64,000 nt of DNA from Myxococcales bacterium (GTDB lineage Bacteria > Myxococcota_A > UBA9042 > UBA3505). The stretch is taken from the NCBI GenBank assembly GCA_002728755.1, contig PBVT01000022.1, positions 23,749-87,748 of the forward strand, written 5' to 3'. Of the stretch, positions 52,761 through 63,137 are shown piece after piece; positions within the stretch are counted from its first letter, which is position 1; the number at the start of each line of letters is the position of its first letter. The translations under genes were made by a program, and so were the position numbers. The notes beneath the pieces are model-generated. The model was not told the DNA's origin, searched no databases, and worked only from the letters and a program-made list of their open reading frames with translations.

Positions 52761-54119
52761 ATGTTCTTTTTGGCCAAGGTTGGCCCAGTTGTTGCTAAAC
52801 GTGCGGGCAGAAATGCATTTATGAGTCGCCCCGTGTTTGAAACAGTATTATTTGTATCCCGTAAAGACGCACCAGTAGCCCGCCAGTCCATTCTGGGGAT
52901 TCAGCGCCTTGGCCGTGTTGTGCGTCGCCTCGAAAATGCGGAAGGAAGCCGTGTCACGGTGGTCGGAAATCTGCCAGGGGCGGAACTACGTACGTCCTTA
53001 TCTGGCTATCCGAAACGTGCGAATCTAAACGTTGAAAATACGTTGACGAACGGGGTTCAAACGGAACCGGGGACCCGTGTAGTTCTGTTCTGGGATCAGA
53101 ATTTGATCGCTCGAAAGGGATTTGTTGAAGACCTCGTCCAGGAATGTAGAAAAGCTGGCCACGCTCTATCTGCGGCGGACGGCGCTGCCCTCGCTGTACC
53201 GGTCGACCTACTACAAACCACAGGCGATTGGAGAACATGTTCGTCCATTGGCGATGTCCACCAGCTATTGCTGGACGGCGCTGCACCGGTTCGAGAATTG
53301 GAGCTGGAAGGGTTCTATTGCAAAGCCACCGATCGAGCCGGACGTAGAGAGCTGAAAACACATCTGCTGGATGAGTTGAGAAAGCCGATGGAAGTGGATG
53401 GAGCGATCTCCGTTCTTTTCTATCGACCGATTTCACTCCGCATTACCCGTCTTATTGCGAACCGTAATATTCGACCCAACCATGCGACTGGAGCGGCCTT
53501 AATCCTCGGTCTAATGGCGGCTGGGGCTATGGCTAGCGGTACTCCGGCTGGTTTCGTCCTGGGTGCGCTCCTATTACAGGTCGGTGCGATTGTGGACTGT
53601 GTGGACGGAGAGTTGGCCCGCCTGAAGGACCAGGGGAGCCTATCCGGTGCCTGGTTTGATACAGTCACGGACGACATTGTGAATAATAGCTTTATTCTTG
53701 CCACAGGCATTGGTCTGGCGCGCTATTATGACGCGATGTGGCCACTGGTCCTGGGTGCGATAGCCGTTATGTTGATACTCCCAGGTCTGGCCTATATGTA
53801 TCGCGATATTCGGCGGATGGGATCGGGAGATCTATGCGACTTCAATTGGAGTTTCGAGACGGATACCGCTTCGTCTGAGGCCGGACTTGTGGCACGCCTG
53901 CAATCCGTTCTGAAATACGCTGTGAAGCGAGATGTATATGTCCTGTTCTTCCTGCTCGTAATCGTATGTGGGGCACCATCTCTGGTGCTATACACAGCGT
54001 TACTGGGTGCCCTCGGTTTTGAGCTTTCGCTAATCAGAGAGCTTGTCTATCGAAATCGGTTCGCTCGTGAACAGGCCGGTCAGCGTGTCGCCGCAGGCAT
54101 GATTCGCCCCATCAAATAG
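52761..54119 (+). CDS. CDP-alcohol phosphatidyltransferase with degenerate nucleotidyltransferase-like N-terminus
   Basis: The CDP-alcohol signature is perfect: Asp279, Asp282-Gly283, Ala286-Arg287, Gly296, Asp300 and Asp304 with standard spacings, followed by membrane helices. The N-terminal 200 residues look like a sugar-nucleotidyltransferase fold (ETVLFVS start, TRVVLFWDQNLI strand) but lack the GxGxRL motif. The overall plan recalls bifunctional inositol-phosphate cytidylyltransferase/phosphotransferases. It probably makes a phospholipid or phosphodiester solute in the inner membrane. The start is uncertain: 52761 or the ATG at 52821, both with weak ribosome sites. Confidence 0.82.
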   Translation: MFFLAKVGPVVAKRAGRNAFMSRPVFETVLFVSRKDAPVARQSILGIQRLGRVVRRLENAEGSRVTVVGNLPGAELRTSLSGYPKRANLNVENTLTNGVQTEPGTRVVLFWDQNLIARKGFVEDLVQECRKAGHALSAADGAALAVPVDLLQTTGDWRTCSSIGDVHQLLLDGAAPVRELELEGFYCKATDRAGRRELKTHLLDELRKPMEVDGAISVLFYRPISLRITRLIANRNIRPNHATGAALILGLMAAGAMASGTPAGFVLGALLLQVGAIVDCVDGELARLKDQGSLSGAWFDTVTDDIVNNSFILATGIGLARYYDAMWPLVLGAIAVMLILPGLAYMYRDIRRMGSGDLCDFNWSFETDTASSEAGLVARLQSVLKYAVKRDVYVLFFLLVIVCGAPSLVLYTALLGALGFELSLIRELVYRNRFAREQAGQRVAAGMIRPIK

Positions 54120-54420
54120 CGTGTCGTTTTTTGATGGTTTTCGTCCCTTGTAATCCGGTGGAATCAGCTGGTTCAATAGGCTCCCACTGGAGCCCATTGC
54201 ATCGTCTTTTTCGACCAGCTTTCAGAGGTTCTTTGTGCATTTTCAGGAGGCTGAAACATCGTAGTCAAAGAGAGGAACGATCGAAAAACGCTTCTGTATG
54301 GGTAGAATCCCGAAACAAAACACGCCTTTGTACTGCAGCCTCTAGTGCTATTTCAGGTTGACATCCACGTGGAAGTAATTAAGATGCGCCGCCATTCGTC
54401 TGGTTCTTTCATTTTGTCTT
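54120..54420. other. Intergenic region upstream of tRNA-Val
   Basis: Apart from the tRNA promoter at its right end, these 301 bases show nothing I can assign. A short reading frame at 54131 is not protein-like. Confidence 0.5.
54358..54385 (+). promoter_or_regulatory. Strong promoter for tRNA-Val and possibly the infC operon
   Basis: A perfect TTGACA and a TAAGAT are separated by 16 bases. The -10 box ends 35 bases before the tRNA. As only 65 bases separate the tRNA from infC and no terminator is evident there, read-through into infC is likely. Confidence 0.65.
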
Positions 54421-54495
<75 letters not shown>

Positions 54496-54560
54496 GCGAT
54501 GAAAGTCTAGAGATTCATTTCTATTTTTTTAACCAAGCAGTTGATTCAATTAGGAGGTCC

Positions 54561-55262
54561 ATGGGCCGAAGATTCTACAGGCAATCCGCCCCGACATTTG
54601 ATGGTCCCCGTGTAAATGACCGTATCCGTGTTCCCATGGTACGTGTGATCGATGCGGAGGGTGGGCAAGCCGGAATACTCGAAACGCAGGTAGCGATTGA
54701 TATGGCCCGCGAGAACGGATTGGATCTCGTGGAGGTAGCACCGCAGGCGGACCCGCCAGTGTGTCGTATCATGGACTTCGGACGCTATAAGTACGAAGCG
54801 AAGAAACGACAGGTACAAGCCAAGAAAAAGCAAACTGTAGTTGAAGTAAAAGAAATCAAGATTCGACCCAAAACGGATGTCCACGATATTGAGTTCAAGT
54901 TTCGGCAAGCACGTAAATTTCTGGAGTCAGGTAATAAAGTAAAACTTACGGTACGTTTTCGTGGCCGTGAAATCATGTACGCGAATGATGAGGCCAAGCG
55001 ACTCGTAGAGCTGATTAAGACTCTGGAAGATGTTGGCGAAGCCGAATCCTATCCGCAACGAGAAGGGCGTCAGATCGTCGTAATCATAGCGCCCGTGAAG
55101 CGAAAGAAAGGTGGCGAAAAAGCCCCGAAGAAAACCGCGGCCCCGACACCAGAAGCTGAGACTGCACAAGAGACTAATACGAACGAAGAACCAGCAAGCA
55201 CCGACGAAGAAGTAGCAAGCACTGAAGAAGAAGCCAAACCGGCTGTTGATGGAGACGAATAA
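54561..55262 (+). CDS. infC: Translation initiation factor IF-3 with C-terminal tail
   Basis: The IF3 core (residues about 15-178) is complete: [37 protein letters not shown], then [17 protein letters not shown] and [10 protein letters not shown]. Residues 178-233 form an extra tail of Lys, Ala, Pro, Thr and mostly Glu, absent from E. coli IF3 (180 residues) but similar in kind to the tail of Myxococcus Dsg. The start is ATG with AGGAGG upstream, not the AUU/AUC found in many infC genes, so the classic self-repression through a rare start codon is not expected here. Confidence 0.96.
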   Translation: MGRRFYRQSAPTFDGPRVNDRIRVPMVRVIDAEGGQAGILETQVAIDMARENGLDLVEVAPQADPPVCRIMDFGRYKYEAKKRQVQAKKKQTVVEVKEIKIRPKTDVHDIEFKFRQARKFLESGNKVKLTVRFRGREIMYANDEAKRLVELIKTLEDVGEAESYPQREGRQIVVIIAPVKRKKGGEKAPKKTAAPTPEAETAQETNTNEEPASTDEEVASTEEEAKPAVDGDE

Positions 55263-55462
55263 TGCCGAAAATGAAGACACGACGAGCAGCAGCAAAGCGG
55301 TACACGGTTACCGGTTCGGGCAAGATTCGAGGCCGTCACGGTGGTGCCAGCCATCTTCTCGGGCATAAGACGAGAAAGCATAAGCGCCGTCTAAAGAAAA
55401 ACGAAGTTTTGAACCCCGCTATGGCATCGCACGCCGCCCGTGCACTGCCATACGGAAATTGA
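55262..55462 (+). CDS. rpmI: 50S ribosomal protein L35
   Basis: A basic 66-residue protein starting [20 protein letters not shown] with the [14 protein letters not shown] motif of L35. Its ATG shares a base with the infC stop (TAATG), so translation is coupled to infC. Confidence 0.96.
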   Translation: MPKMKTRRAAAKRYTVTGSGKIRGRHGGASHLLGHKTRKHKRRLKKNEVLNPAMASHAARALPYGN

Positions 55463-55490
55463 TTGAAATTCCTCAAGTAAGGAGTCTGTT

Positions 55491-55841
55491 ATGCCACGCG
55501 CTAATAGTGGACCCAGAACCAAAGCACGCAGAAAGAAAATCCTGAAACTCGCCAAGGGTTACCAGGGAGCCCGCGGAAAGCTCTTCCGGACCGCCAAGAA
55601 CCAGGTGTTCAAGAGTTTGGCCTATGCCTATCGGGATCGTCGCAATCGCAAACGTGTGTTCCGCCGCTTGTGGATTTCGCGAATCAACGCTGCTGTACGC
55701 CAACATGGAATCCGTTACGGCGAATTCATGAACCTCGCCGCCACGAAGGGAATTCTTCTGAATCGTAAGATTCTGGCTGATATCGCGCTTCAAGATAACG
55801 AAGCGTTTTCTCAGATTGTAAGTTCTGTTCGTGAGCAGTGA
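55491..55841 (+). CDS. rplT: 50S ribosomal protein L20
   Basis: The 116-residue protein has the L20 features ARRKKILKLAKGYQGARGK, YAYRDRRNRKRVFRRLWI and the helical RNA-binding N-terminus. AAGGAG lies eight bases before the ATG. L20 often represses its own operon through an mRNA site; no clear copy of that structure was identified. Confidence 0.97.
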   Translation: MPRANSGPRTKARRKKILKLAKGYQGARGKLFRTAKNQVFKSLAYAYRDRRNRKRVFRRLWISRINAAVRQHGIRYGEFMNLAATKGILLNRKILADIALQDNEAFSQIVSSVREQ

Positions 55842-55849
55842 GGAGAGAT

Positions 55850-56167
55850 ATGTCGCTTCGCAACGGTACGGATGCTGTAACCAAGGCTGATCTTATTGAA
55901 GAAGTGTATCAAGCACTTGGTGGCTATTCGAAGAAAGAGTCGGCTCAGATCGTTGAATGTGTATTCGATGTTCTGAAAGAGACGATTGAACGCGGACAGA
56001 AAGTAAAAATCTCTGGATTTGGCAATTTTGTGGTGTTGGAAAAACGCGAGAGAATTGGGCGTAACCCCAAGACTGGCGACCATATCACCATTACGCCTCG
56101 GCGGGTGCTGACCTTCCGACCCAGCCAGATTTTGAAGAAGGCCTTGAACCCGGGACGAACCTCCTGA
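55850..56167 (+). CDS. ihfA: Integration host factor alpha subunit
   Basis: A 105-residue DNA-bending protein of the HU/IHF family: VTKADLIEEVYQALGGYS, KVKISGFGNFVVLEKRER and GRNPKTGDHITI (DNA-contact arm). The Ala/Gly pattern and position after rplT point to IHF-alpha rather than HU. ATG at 55850 has AGGAG upstream. pheS and pheT, which usually separate rplT from ihfA, are missing here. Confidence 0.93.
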   Translation: MSLRNGTDAVTKADLIEEVYQALGGYSKKESAQIVECVFDVLKETIERGQKVKISGFGNFVVLEKRERIGRNPKTGDHITITPRRVLTFRPSQILKKALNPGRTS

Positions 56168-56297
56168 AAACCACTTGGTTTGGGTTGTGTTTCGGTGCCA
56201 GAAACGGCCAAAAAATCGTGGTAGCGTCACTGTAGATACTTGGGTATGCTACGGGAGCTTCAGGGGTATCTGAAGTGTCAATTTCGTATAGTTGAGC

Positions 56298-56909
56298 ATG
56301 GATATCACGTTACAGATTCCCAAGATTCCTCAGAAGCTGTTCTTTCGAATTGGCGAGGTTGCTGGACTTCTGGGGCTTGAGCCCCATGTGATTCGGTACT
56401 GGGAAAGTGAATTCAACCAGCTTCGTCCTCGGAAGACGAATACGAATCAGCGACGATATGATAGAGCTGGAGTAATGCGGATCGCATTAGTTCAGTATCT
56501 TCTACATACCTGTAGGCACAGCATCACACATACGCGTGAAAAGTTGAAAACGATGGATGTCACAGAAGAAGGGATCAAGGGCCAATTAGATTTGTTGTCT
56601 GGAGTTGAAACAGGAAATGCCCCCCAGGCATTGGAACGACGAGATACCGAAAAGACGGTGCGAAGTGGGGGCCAGGTGGACATGGATATGAAAGAAAACG
56701 AAGCCGGCTCGTTTCTGGAACAACGGCAACAATTGCAAGGCGAATTAGAGCAGTTGAAAGTGCGTTGTAAGGAGCTAAAAGCCGAGAACGCTCGCTTGTC
56801 GAAAGAGATGGATGAGAATACTCAGACGATGGATGAAATGCAGGATATTACCCTTGGCGGCGTTAAGCGGGTATTAGATATGCTTGACGAACGCGAGTCA
56901 GATCGGTAA
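56298..56909 (+). CDS. MerR-family transcriptional regulator
   Basis: The N-terminal 75 residues form a MerR winged helix ([25 protein letters not shown], then [11 protein letters not shown]). The C-terminal half has no effector-binding cysteines; residues about 125-190 form a Glu/Gln/Lys-rich coiled coil. Regulators of this type lie after ihfA in many deltaproteobacteria and their targets are mostly unknown. The start is the ATG at 56298; a TTG two codons earlier is possible. Confidence 0.88.
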   Translation: MDITLQIPKIPQKLFFRIGEVAGLLGLEPHVIRYWESEFNQLRPRKTNTNQRRYDRAGVMRIALVQYLLHTCRHSITHTREKLKTMDVTEEGIKGQLDLLSGVETGNAPQALERRDTEKTVRSGGQVDMDMKENEAGSFLEQRQQLQGELEQLKVRCKELKAENARLSKEMDENTQTMDEMQDITLGGVKRVLDMLDERESDR

Positions 56910-56923
56910 ATCCGCTACTCCCT

Positions 56924-56997
<74 letters not shown>

Positions 56998-57006
56998 CCG
57001 GGGATT

Positions 57007-57038
57007 GAAAACGGGTCACTGTATGGTGACTCGTTTTC
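57007..57038 (+). terminator. Rho-independent terminator after tRNA-Pro
   Basis: A 13-pair stem (GAAAACGGGTCAC with GTGACTCGTTTTC, one G-T pair) has a six-base loop and is followed by TAGTTTTG. It ends the plus-strand group and could also serve the convergent lipoprotein gene, since the A-rich 5' arm gives T residues on minus. Confidence 0.8.
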
Positions 57039-57059
57039 TAGTTTTGGCCCCTACGTACG

Positions 57060-59156
57060 TTATGGGGCGTCCCATGTGAGCTGTGCGGGCTCGCCATCCA
57101 CCAGGGATTTAAAGAAGGATTGGTAGGCAGGGATCGCACCCGATGACGGGTGAAATACTGCAAAGTGGTCAAAGTTCTCGAACTGAAACATGACCGCGCT
57201 GGATGAAGTTCCGTCCTCTGCCACAATATTATTGGAGGCCGGAAGAGTAAGCGGTTCGATCCCAAGAATCTCTAAACCCAGAATATCGGTTACTGGAGGA
57301 TCGACGACAGGAATACCCGCTGCGATTGCCAAGGCCTCTGCTGTAGTGGGTGGTGTTTGAAGATCTTCGAGCCCCTGCGTCATAAGAATGTTTGCGGGGC
57401 GCCCGGTGATCTCTCCGGAAATCCATAAGGAGCCATAATTGATGGGATCCACGACGTCTACAATTCCCTGTACCAGAGAAAGAGCGGGATGAAGTGGGCT
57501 CAGCTCGCAACTTTCAGTAGCCGCGTCACATTCGGGTAGAAGCAAAGCGTTTCGTACCACCTGGGCGAAATCTGCGATGTCCTTACGGTCATAAATGGCT
57601 AGTGCCAGGCCTCCGCCCATCCCGGAAATCAGGAATCCTCCGATTCGTGCCTCTACAGCGGCCAGAAGAGCACCGCTCTGACCTCCCTGGGAATGTCCGA
57701 AGAAGAAGATCTTACTGGTGTCAAAGCGGACCGTATTTCCGTCTTTGTCCTGGAAGTCCGCTCCGGATACCAGAAGGTTGATCAGGTAGCTGGTATCTAC
57801 GGCGGATTGGCGGAATGTCCAGCGAACCGCGCTGGGATTGAAGACATTGAAACTGATGATGTTCTTGTCGATGCATGTGGGCTTAAGACAACGATTCCCG
57901 TGCAGAGGTTGGTCGATTCCAATGCTGGCGATACCCAGAGATGCCAACCGACCGGCGGGACTTCCGTTGGCACCAGTTTGTCCCTTGAAGTGGGAACGAT
58001 AATCACCACCGGTTCCATGGGAATGGATGATGACAGGCCACCCATCCGGCGGCATTGTGACGACAGTTGGAATTCCGATGGCAATGTCCATCACTTCGAT
58101 GTTCTGGACAATGGGGTGGCCCTCTTCGTCGTATTGGAATTCGCCACCTTCGGCGAGATAGGGCTTGGTTCCGGATTGAAAGTTTGGAGATTGGTAGGTG
58201 CCTTCATAGCGGTCGAAAAAGGCTGTCGCCTTCGATAATTCCATATCGTCGAACTGGTACGGCATATCCGGGAGAGGGGAGTTCTGGAGCGATAGGATGT
58301 AGGGTTGAAGTTCTGCCAACTCGCGTGTGGGGTCTGCGGTGGAGAATACCGTGCCGCAGACGATCTCAGCTTCGTCCTGCCCATTGGTAGAGTCCAGGTA
58401 TACGCGTAACGGTGCCAGGGCCTCTCTCCAGGCCGTAGGAGCTGTGTCTTCGTCGTTGAGTGCGTTCAAGAACTCGTCGTTGGCTTGAACTTTCGTATCG
58501 GCATGCCCTGGGAAATTCGATGTTACAACCAGTGCATAGGTGGACGCGGGTTCCAAAACAAATCCCCAGAGGGGATGCGCAATCAGTGTGTTGGGCAGAT
58601 AAAAGACCCCTTCCGGTTCCCAGAAATCAAGAATCAGTGGAACTTTCTGGCCATATAGGGGCGATTCCTGATTCACATTTACGAGAAAGATGGGGCTCCC
58701 ATCCTCCAGTGTTTCGACAGGGCTTGGAAACAGGGTGGTATCCAGGGGTTCGTCGAAGGAGAGATAGATCCCCGTATTGGTTGAAAACCCATCGGTCTTC
58801 GTCTCGGCCGCGATCAGATATTTATCGACAAAATTACTCGCGCCTCGTCCTGGAAAAAGAGAGAGGTCGATCGTTCCGTCACTACTCAGAAGAGCGTCTG
58901 TCGGGAAAGGAGCCTCAAAAACCGTCTCTGTATAGGGGGCGAAGCGACAAGTCGGGGGAGTCGGTGGTGGTGGCGGCGGAACGTCAACGACCTCTTCCTG
59001 AATATCTTCGGAGGAGTCTTCCGTAGCGTCGGTTTGTACGTCGCTCCCTACGTCCGATGTGTCGACTCCAATGTCCGTAGCTGGAGACGTCGTCCCACAG
59101 GCCAGGAGAAGGGCCAACGTTAAACTGAGAATATACGGTCGAATCGTCTGGAGCAT
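57060..59156 (-). CDS. Lipoprotein with alpha/beta-hydrolase (esterase-like) domain
   Basis: The 698-residue protein starts with a signal peptide ending in lipobox LLAC. An acidic Asp/Ser/Thr linker and a Pro run (about 60-68) follow. A beta-rich middle domain precedes the hydrolase: HSHGTGG is the oxyanion-hole motif, GHSQGG holds the nucleophile Ser, and a late ENFDHFAVF segment may hold the catalytic His. It should be an esterase or lipase-like enzyme at the outer membrane or surface. TTG at 59159 is an alternative start. Confidence 0.85.
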   Translation of the reverse strand: MLQTIRPYILSLTLALLLACGTTSPATDIGVDTSDVGSDVQTDATEDSSEDIQEEVVDVPPPPPPTPPTCRFAPYTETVFEAPFPTDALLSSDGTIDLSLFPGRGASNFVDKYLIAAETKTDGFSTNTGIYLSFDEPLDTTLFPSPVETLEDGSPIFLVNVNQESPLYGQKVPLILDFWEPEGVFYLPNTLIAHPLWGFVLEPASTYALVVTSNFPGHADTKVQANDEFLNALNDEDTAPTAWREALAPLRVYLDSTNGQDEAEIVCGTVFSTADPTRELAELQPYILSLQNSPLPDMPYQFDDMELSKATAFFDRYEGTYQSPNFQSGTKPYLAEGGEFQYDEEGHPIVQNIEVMDIAIGIPTVVTMPPDGWPVIIHSHGTGGDYRSHFKGQTGANGSPAGRLASLGIASIGIDQPLHGNRCLKPTCIDKNIISFNVFNPSAVRWTFRQSAVDTSYLINLLVSGADFQDKDGNTVRFDTSKIFFFGHSQGGQSGALLAAVEARIGGFLISGMGGGLALAIYDRKDIADFAQVVRNALLLPECDAATESCELSPLHPALSLVQGIVDVVDPINYGSLWISGEITGRPANILMTQGLEDLQTPPTTAEALAIAAGIPVVDPPVTDILGLEILGIEPLTLPASNNIVAEDGTSSSAVMFQFENFDHFAVFHPSSGAIPAYQSFFKSLVDGEPAQLTWDAP

Positions 59157-59359
59157 CAAATAGTACCAACCGGCATGGGATATCGGAGAACCATACGAAA
59201 TCTTGGGCTTCGCAACAATCGAAGGAGATATCGTATGACGCGTTGTCTATATTTCATTATTGGCGGTGGATCTCAATAAGGAAGGTTGTTTTTGCGAATG
59301 TTGCAAATCGACGCATGCGCCCGAATTCGTCGAAATACCGGGCAATTCCGCTTCACCCC

Positions 59360-59387
59360 TTGACAATTATAGATATCTGGATAGCAT
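59360..59387 (+). promoter_or_regulatory. Promoter for rpmB
   Basis: A perfect TTGACA and a TAGCAT are 16 bases apart, 41 bases before the rpmB ATG. The gene stands alone on plus between two minus-strand genes, so it needs its own promoter. Confidence 0.6.
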
Positions 59388-59428
59388 GCCGCACTCTCGT
59401 TTATTGGAATGGGTTATCAGGTTTCGTT

Positions 59429-59665
59429 ATGCCTAGCTGTAAACTCACAGGAAAAGGGCCGCTCGTCGGCTATAATGTTTCGCACGCTCACAATAAGACC
59501 AAGAAGCGTCAGCAGCCGAATATCCAGAAGAAGCGTATCTGGGTTCCGGAAGAGGGTCGCTACGTGCGGCTTCGTCTGTCGACACGTGCTTTACGGACGA
59601 TTACGAAGGTTGGCTTGATGCCTTTCCTGCGTAAGAACGGTCTTAAGCTGAAGGATGTGAGCTAA
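59429..59665 (+). CDS. rpmB: 50S ribosomal protein L28
   Basis: The 78-residue product begins [20 protein letters not shown] and continues [19 protein letters not shown], matching L28. Only one Cys is present, so this is the zinc-free form. The last 23 bases overlap the end of the convergent MYXO-CTERM gene. Confidence 0.95.
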   Translation: MPSCKLTGKGPLVGYNVSHAHNKTKKRQQPNIQKKRIWVPEEGRYVRLRLSTRALRTITKVGLMPFLRKNGLKLKDVS

Positions 59666-61427
59666 CGCCACGTCGTCGGTTTCGTGTGAGACATGCCAAC
59701 GAGACGATAAGACATAGGAGGAGTCCCCCCCTATGGTTTCGTCCCTGACTGCAACCTCCGCCTCCTCCTGAAGAGGACCCGGTGTCGACGGCGATGTCTG
59801 TCGTATGACTATCTGGGACATCACTACCAGTACCTGTATCGTCCGGTGTTGCGACCTCGGCCGAGTATTGTATGACAATAATCTGGTCTTCTAGCGCGAT
59901 GTCCAGCGTATCGGATTTGAGCTCCACAACCTCTGGATCACTCCAGAGGACATTGTCCGGGTAGCTCTCCTGGGCGGATTCCAATCCCACGCCGAGTTCG
60001 TAGATATAAGCAACTTTGGCATCGACCGGCGGTGTCAGATGGACGGTTTTCATGATACCGCCGAACGCTTGACCTGCAGGCATGTCGCGGTACCAATCAT
60101 AAAAGAGGATATGGGCCTGGTCGATATCGTCTGCACCAAGCCGACCAATAAACACCTTCTGAAGTGATGGTCCTGATTGCTCCAGAATATGCCCCGTTTC
60201 TCGTAGGAGTTGTTGTAATCGACTCATCGTCAATCCTGCGAGGTGCAGTTTGGGAGAGGCGCTATCCCACGTATTCATGGAGACCAGTGGGCCTGGATAG
60301 AACTCTTCGGGAACAAGAGGTGCTGCCAAACCGGGACTGATCCCCTGGTCAAGGAGACGAATGGCCGTCTTGGCAAGAATCTGTGCTTGTATATCTTCGG
60401 AACATAGTACAGAGCCGGGGCAACTGCGAGTCCATGACTCGTCGGATTCGTAGGTCGTTGCTGGTACATGATGGCCGGTTAATACGAGCGTATGCCCTCC
60501 ACCCATACTGTTCAGGAGATTACGAACGCTCTTAACCTGCGAGCTGACATCTTCTCCACCAAGATCATCGATAATGAGACTGGTATCGGTAAGAATCCCG
60601 TGAATGGCGGTAACCGGCTGATTCTCGGAGTCTAACAACAGGGTGTTGATCGTTGTCTTATCGAGCTTGTCGACCGGAAACGGTCCCAGGTAGATACGGG
60701 CGTTGGGGTTTGCGTCATGAATAGTCTGGGCCAGCTCATGAATCCACGGAACGTGGTCTCCGATCGTTTTAAGATCTGCATGGGCTGCAAGAGTGTAGCC
60801 ACTTATAATATGACTGTCTGCGAACGCCTGCTTCTCTTCTGGTGAACTCGCATCCCAATCGGCTACGTTGATGACCCAGGACCCGTTTATATCAGGAAAG
60901 GGGAAGGGTTTGTGTTGGCCGACGGGTAGAGCAACCCCGAAGTTTGTATCTCCATCGTATCGTTCAACCAGACTCGCGATCCTCTCAAAGAACTCGGCCA
61001 TATTCTCCGGGACCGGACCGTCAAGATTCTTTCCATACGTAGGGCGAAGTTCGAGTATCAGCTTGAGTCCCGCTGTATTGATCAGCCCCACCACGTGGTC
61101 TAACGCGAGGATTTCCGATTTGAGTGGTTTGCTGGGATCTGGGAGTAGAACATCGAGTGCACCGAGCCGTATATCGTTGGTGGTGACCACTACGGAGTCA
61201 CCCATAAGCTCCAGCCAACGCATCCACTGTAGCAGGTCTTCGGAGCGATCGTTTCGCTGGTTCTCCGTAAGATCCTTCCATTGGAACCAGAAGTCTGCCT
61301 CTTCGCCTATGTCGAAAGCGTGACTAAGGACCGTTTTCGCTTGGACTGGGATGGGTCGAAGACCTGCAACCAGGAAACCGGCAATTCCGACGACCTTGAT
61401 AAGGGTCGCTAATCGGAATCCAGGCAT
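59643..61427 (-). CDS. Secreted barrel-like protein with MYXO-CTERM-like anchor
   Basis: The 594-residue protein has a signal peptide ending IPVQA. The body, up to about 420, reads like an (alpha/beta)8 barrel of glycoside-hydrolase type: [14 protein letters not shown], then INVADWD and [10 protein letters not shown] strands. No catalytic Glu pair can be assigned with confidence. The C-terminus has a Ser/Gly run, GGGGGCS (Cys559), a hydrophobic helix and an RNRRR cluster, the MYXO-CTERM layout. ATG at 61427 lies within the end of the upstream gene, with GGAGG 13 bases before it, so the start is uncertain. Confidence 0.7.
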   Translation of the reverse strand: MPGFRLATLIKVVGIAGFLVAGLRPIPVQAKTVLSHAFDIGEEADFWFQWKDLTENQRNDRSEDLLQWMRWLELMGDSVVVTTNDIRLGALDVLLPDPSKPLKSEILALDHVVGLINTAGLKLILELRPTYGKNLDGPVPENMAEFFERIASLVERYDGDTNFGVALPVGQHKPFPFPDINGSWVINVADWDASSPEEKQAFADSHIISGYTLAAHADLKTIGDHVPWIHELAQTIHDANPNARIYLGPFPVDKLDKTTINTLLLDSENQPVTAIHGILTDTSLIIDDLGGEDVSSQVKSVRNLLNSMGGGHTLVLTGHHVPATTYESDESWTRSCPGSVLCSEDIQAQILAKTAIRLLDQGISPGLAAPLVPEEFYPGPLVSMNTWDSASPKLHLAGLTMSRLQQLLRETGHILEQSGPSLQKVFIGRLGADDIDQAHILFYDWYRDMPAGQAFGGIMKTVHLTPPVDAKVAYIYELGVGLESAQESYPDNVLWSDPEVVELKSDTLDIALEDQIIVIQYSAEVATPDDTGTGSDVPDSHTTDIAVDTGSSSGGGGGCSQGRNHRGGLLLCLIVSLACLTRNRRRGVSSHPSA

Positions 61428-63004
61428 TCGAACACTTCGTCCTCCGGATTGTAGCCACATATCTCATCCTCGCTTTGACAGTCTTCGATGAACACATCTT
61501 CATCCGTACAGCTAATCAAAACATTACCGGAGCAATACCCCTTGGCAAGATAACCGGGGCAATTGGCGAGGATAGGGGCCATACATTGTACGGATGGGAA
61601 CGGGCCGAGTTGAATCCAACATTTCAGGCCCAGGGCGTTACAGTCGACCTCTACGACGGTCCCGCTATGGCATTGGTGGGCCACATTATCGATACAAGTA
61701 CCCGTCGTTGGAATATCACCACAGCTGGCACCCGGCCCGACGCAGCTACCGTTGATACAGGTAGAAACACCACTGCAGGAACCACAATTACCGCCACAAC
61801 CATCCGGACCACATTCCTTTCCCTGGCATTGTGGTTCGCAGATCGGCGGCTGACATTGTCCCGTGTCGGTGCAGATCTCGTTGTCGTCACAAGACCCGCA
61901 ACTTCCACCACAGCCATCCGGACCACAATCGGCGTTATTACATTGGGGTTCGCATTCGGAGCTACATTCCATAGGGAATTCAGGTGGCCCCTCGCCCTGG
62001 TGGTTACATAGATAATAGCCCTCGTCTTCGGCCCATCCGCAATTGTTCGGGTTTCCGCAGTTCCATTCCTTATGGTCTCCATCCTCGCACCAGAGGAGGA
62101 CGCCATTGTCACAACAGCCTTCCCAGGTCAGGCCATCACATTCGGGGTCGGGAATACAGGCTCCGTTCTCGCAAATTTGCGCTGGGGTGCAATCATCACA
62201 ACCGCTATTATCTGGAAGGCATTGCCCTCCATTATTACAGAATTCGTCGTCTTCGCAGGAGCCACAGGTTCCTCCACAGGAATCCGGGCCGCATTCCTTA
62301 TTCTGGCATTTGGGCTCACAAGGTTTGGTTTCACACTGTCCATCATTACAGACTTTATTGGGACCACAGCTGCCACATTTTCCGCCACAACCGTCACCGC
62401 CGCATTGTTTACCCTCACAGTCCGGTACACATGCTCCGGGTTCGCATTGACCTGTATTCGTGCAGAATTCGTCGCTATCACAGCTGCCACAGGAGCCATC
62501 ACAGCCGTCACTACCACATTCCTTATCTGCACAGGAGGGGGTACAATCCACCGGTAGACAAAGTCCGCTGTCGGAACAAGCCTCTCCCACCTTACAGACA
62601 CCGCAGAGTCCACCACAGCCATCATCGCCGCAGGATTTTCCGTCACAGGAGCCGACGCAGGATCCGGCGCATTGGGCGAGACCATCCTCTACGACACATT
62701 CCTGGTTCGTCTCGGAACAATCCGTCTTCTGCACAGAACCGTTGACGCATTCGACCAGAAATCCGAGAACGCACTGCGGTTTTTCGGCGACGCCGGCTTC
62801 TTCACAATCTTTCGACGGTTTGGAGTCTTTCCCTGTATCGGGCTTTGTCTGAATATCGCCTCCAGCATCTGGTGTTCCAGGACCAGTACCCAGATCAATG
62901 AAGGTTAATTCGCTCGGTCCGGTATAGCTTCCATCCCCGCTACAGGCAGTAAGGCAGACACATAGACTCAGACTAATGTAGAGGAAAGAACGAATGGATT
63001 GCAT
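61409..63004 (-). CDS. Lipoprotein with DGCGG disulfide repeats
   Basis: A signal peptide with lipobox LTAC starts the 531-residue protein. About seven modules of the form C-x3-CG-xDGCGG-xCGxC-x6-C-x5-GxC cover residues 110-430; this repeat is frequent in Myxococcota surface proteins and probably forms a rigid disulfide-bonded stalk. The last 100 residues are a different Cys-rich domain. GAGGAG lies eight bases before the ATG. Its stop overlaps the start of the MYXO-CTERM gene, so the two secreted proteins are coupled. Confidence 0.82.
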   Translation of the reverse strand: MQSIRSFLYISLSLCVCLTACSGDGSYTGPSELTFIDLGTGPGTPDAGGDIQTKPDTGKDSKPSKDCEEAGVAEKPQCVLGFLVECVNGSVQKTDCSETNQECVVEDGLAQCAGSCVGSCDGKSCGDDGCGGLCGVCKVGEACSDSGLCLPVDCTPSCADKECGSDGCDGSCGSCDSDEFCTNTGQCEPGACVPDCEGKQCGGDGCGGKCGSCGPNKVCNDGQCETKPCEPKCQNKECGPDSCGGTCGSCEDDEFCNNGGQCLPDNSGCDDCTPAQICENGACIPDPECDGLTWEGCCDNGVLLWCEDGDHKEWNCGNPNNCGWAEDEGYYLCNHQGEGPPEFPMECSSECEPQCNNADCGPDGCGGSCGSCDDNEICTDTGQCQPPICEPQCQGKECGPDGCGGNCGSCSGVSTCINGSCVGPGASCGDIPTTGTCIDNVAHQCHSGTVVEVDCNALGLKCWIQLGPFPSVQCMAPILANCPGYLAKGYCSGNVLISCTDEDVFIEDCQSEDEICGYNPEDEVFECLDSD

Positions 63005-63137
63005 GCCTGGCTCCTCGGATGATTGGCGATGGCCATTCTACGTATACTCTATGATTCAAATCAAACGATTCAGTTCCTTACTTATGGGTCGATAGATACG
63101 ATATGGTAAAAGTTACCGGAACACTTCGGAGCGAGGA

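Noticed and set aside
54131..54361. A 76-codon plus-strand reading frame before tRNA-Val
   Set aside because: No ribosome site and an unstructured, Arg/Ser-rich composition; it ends at the tRNA promoter.
61984..62745. A long plus-strand reading frame rich in His, Arg and Tyr
   Set aside because: It is antisense to the DGCGG-repeat lipoprotein and reflects the repeated Cys/Gly codons; composition is not protein-like and there is no ribosome site.
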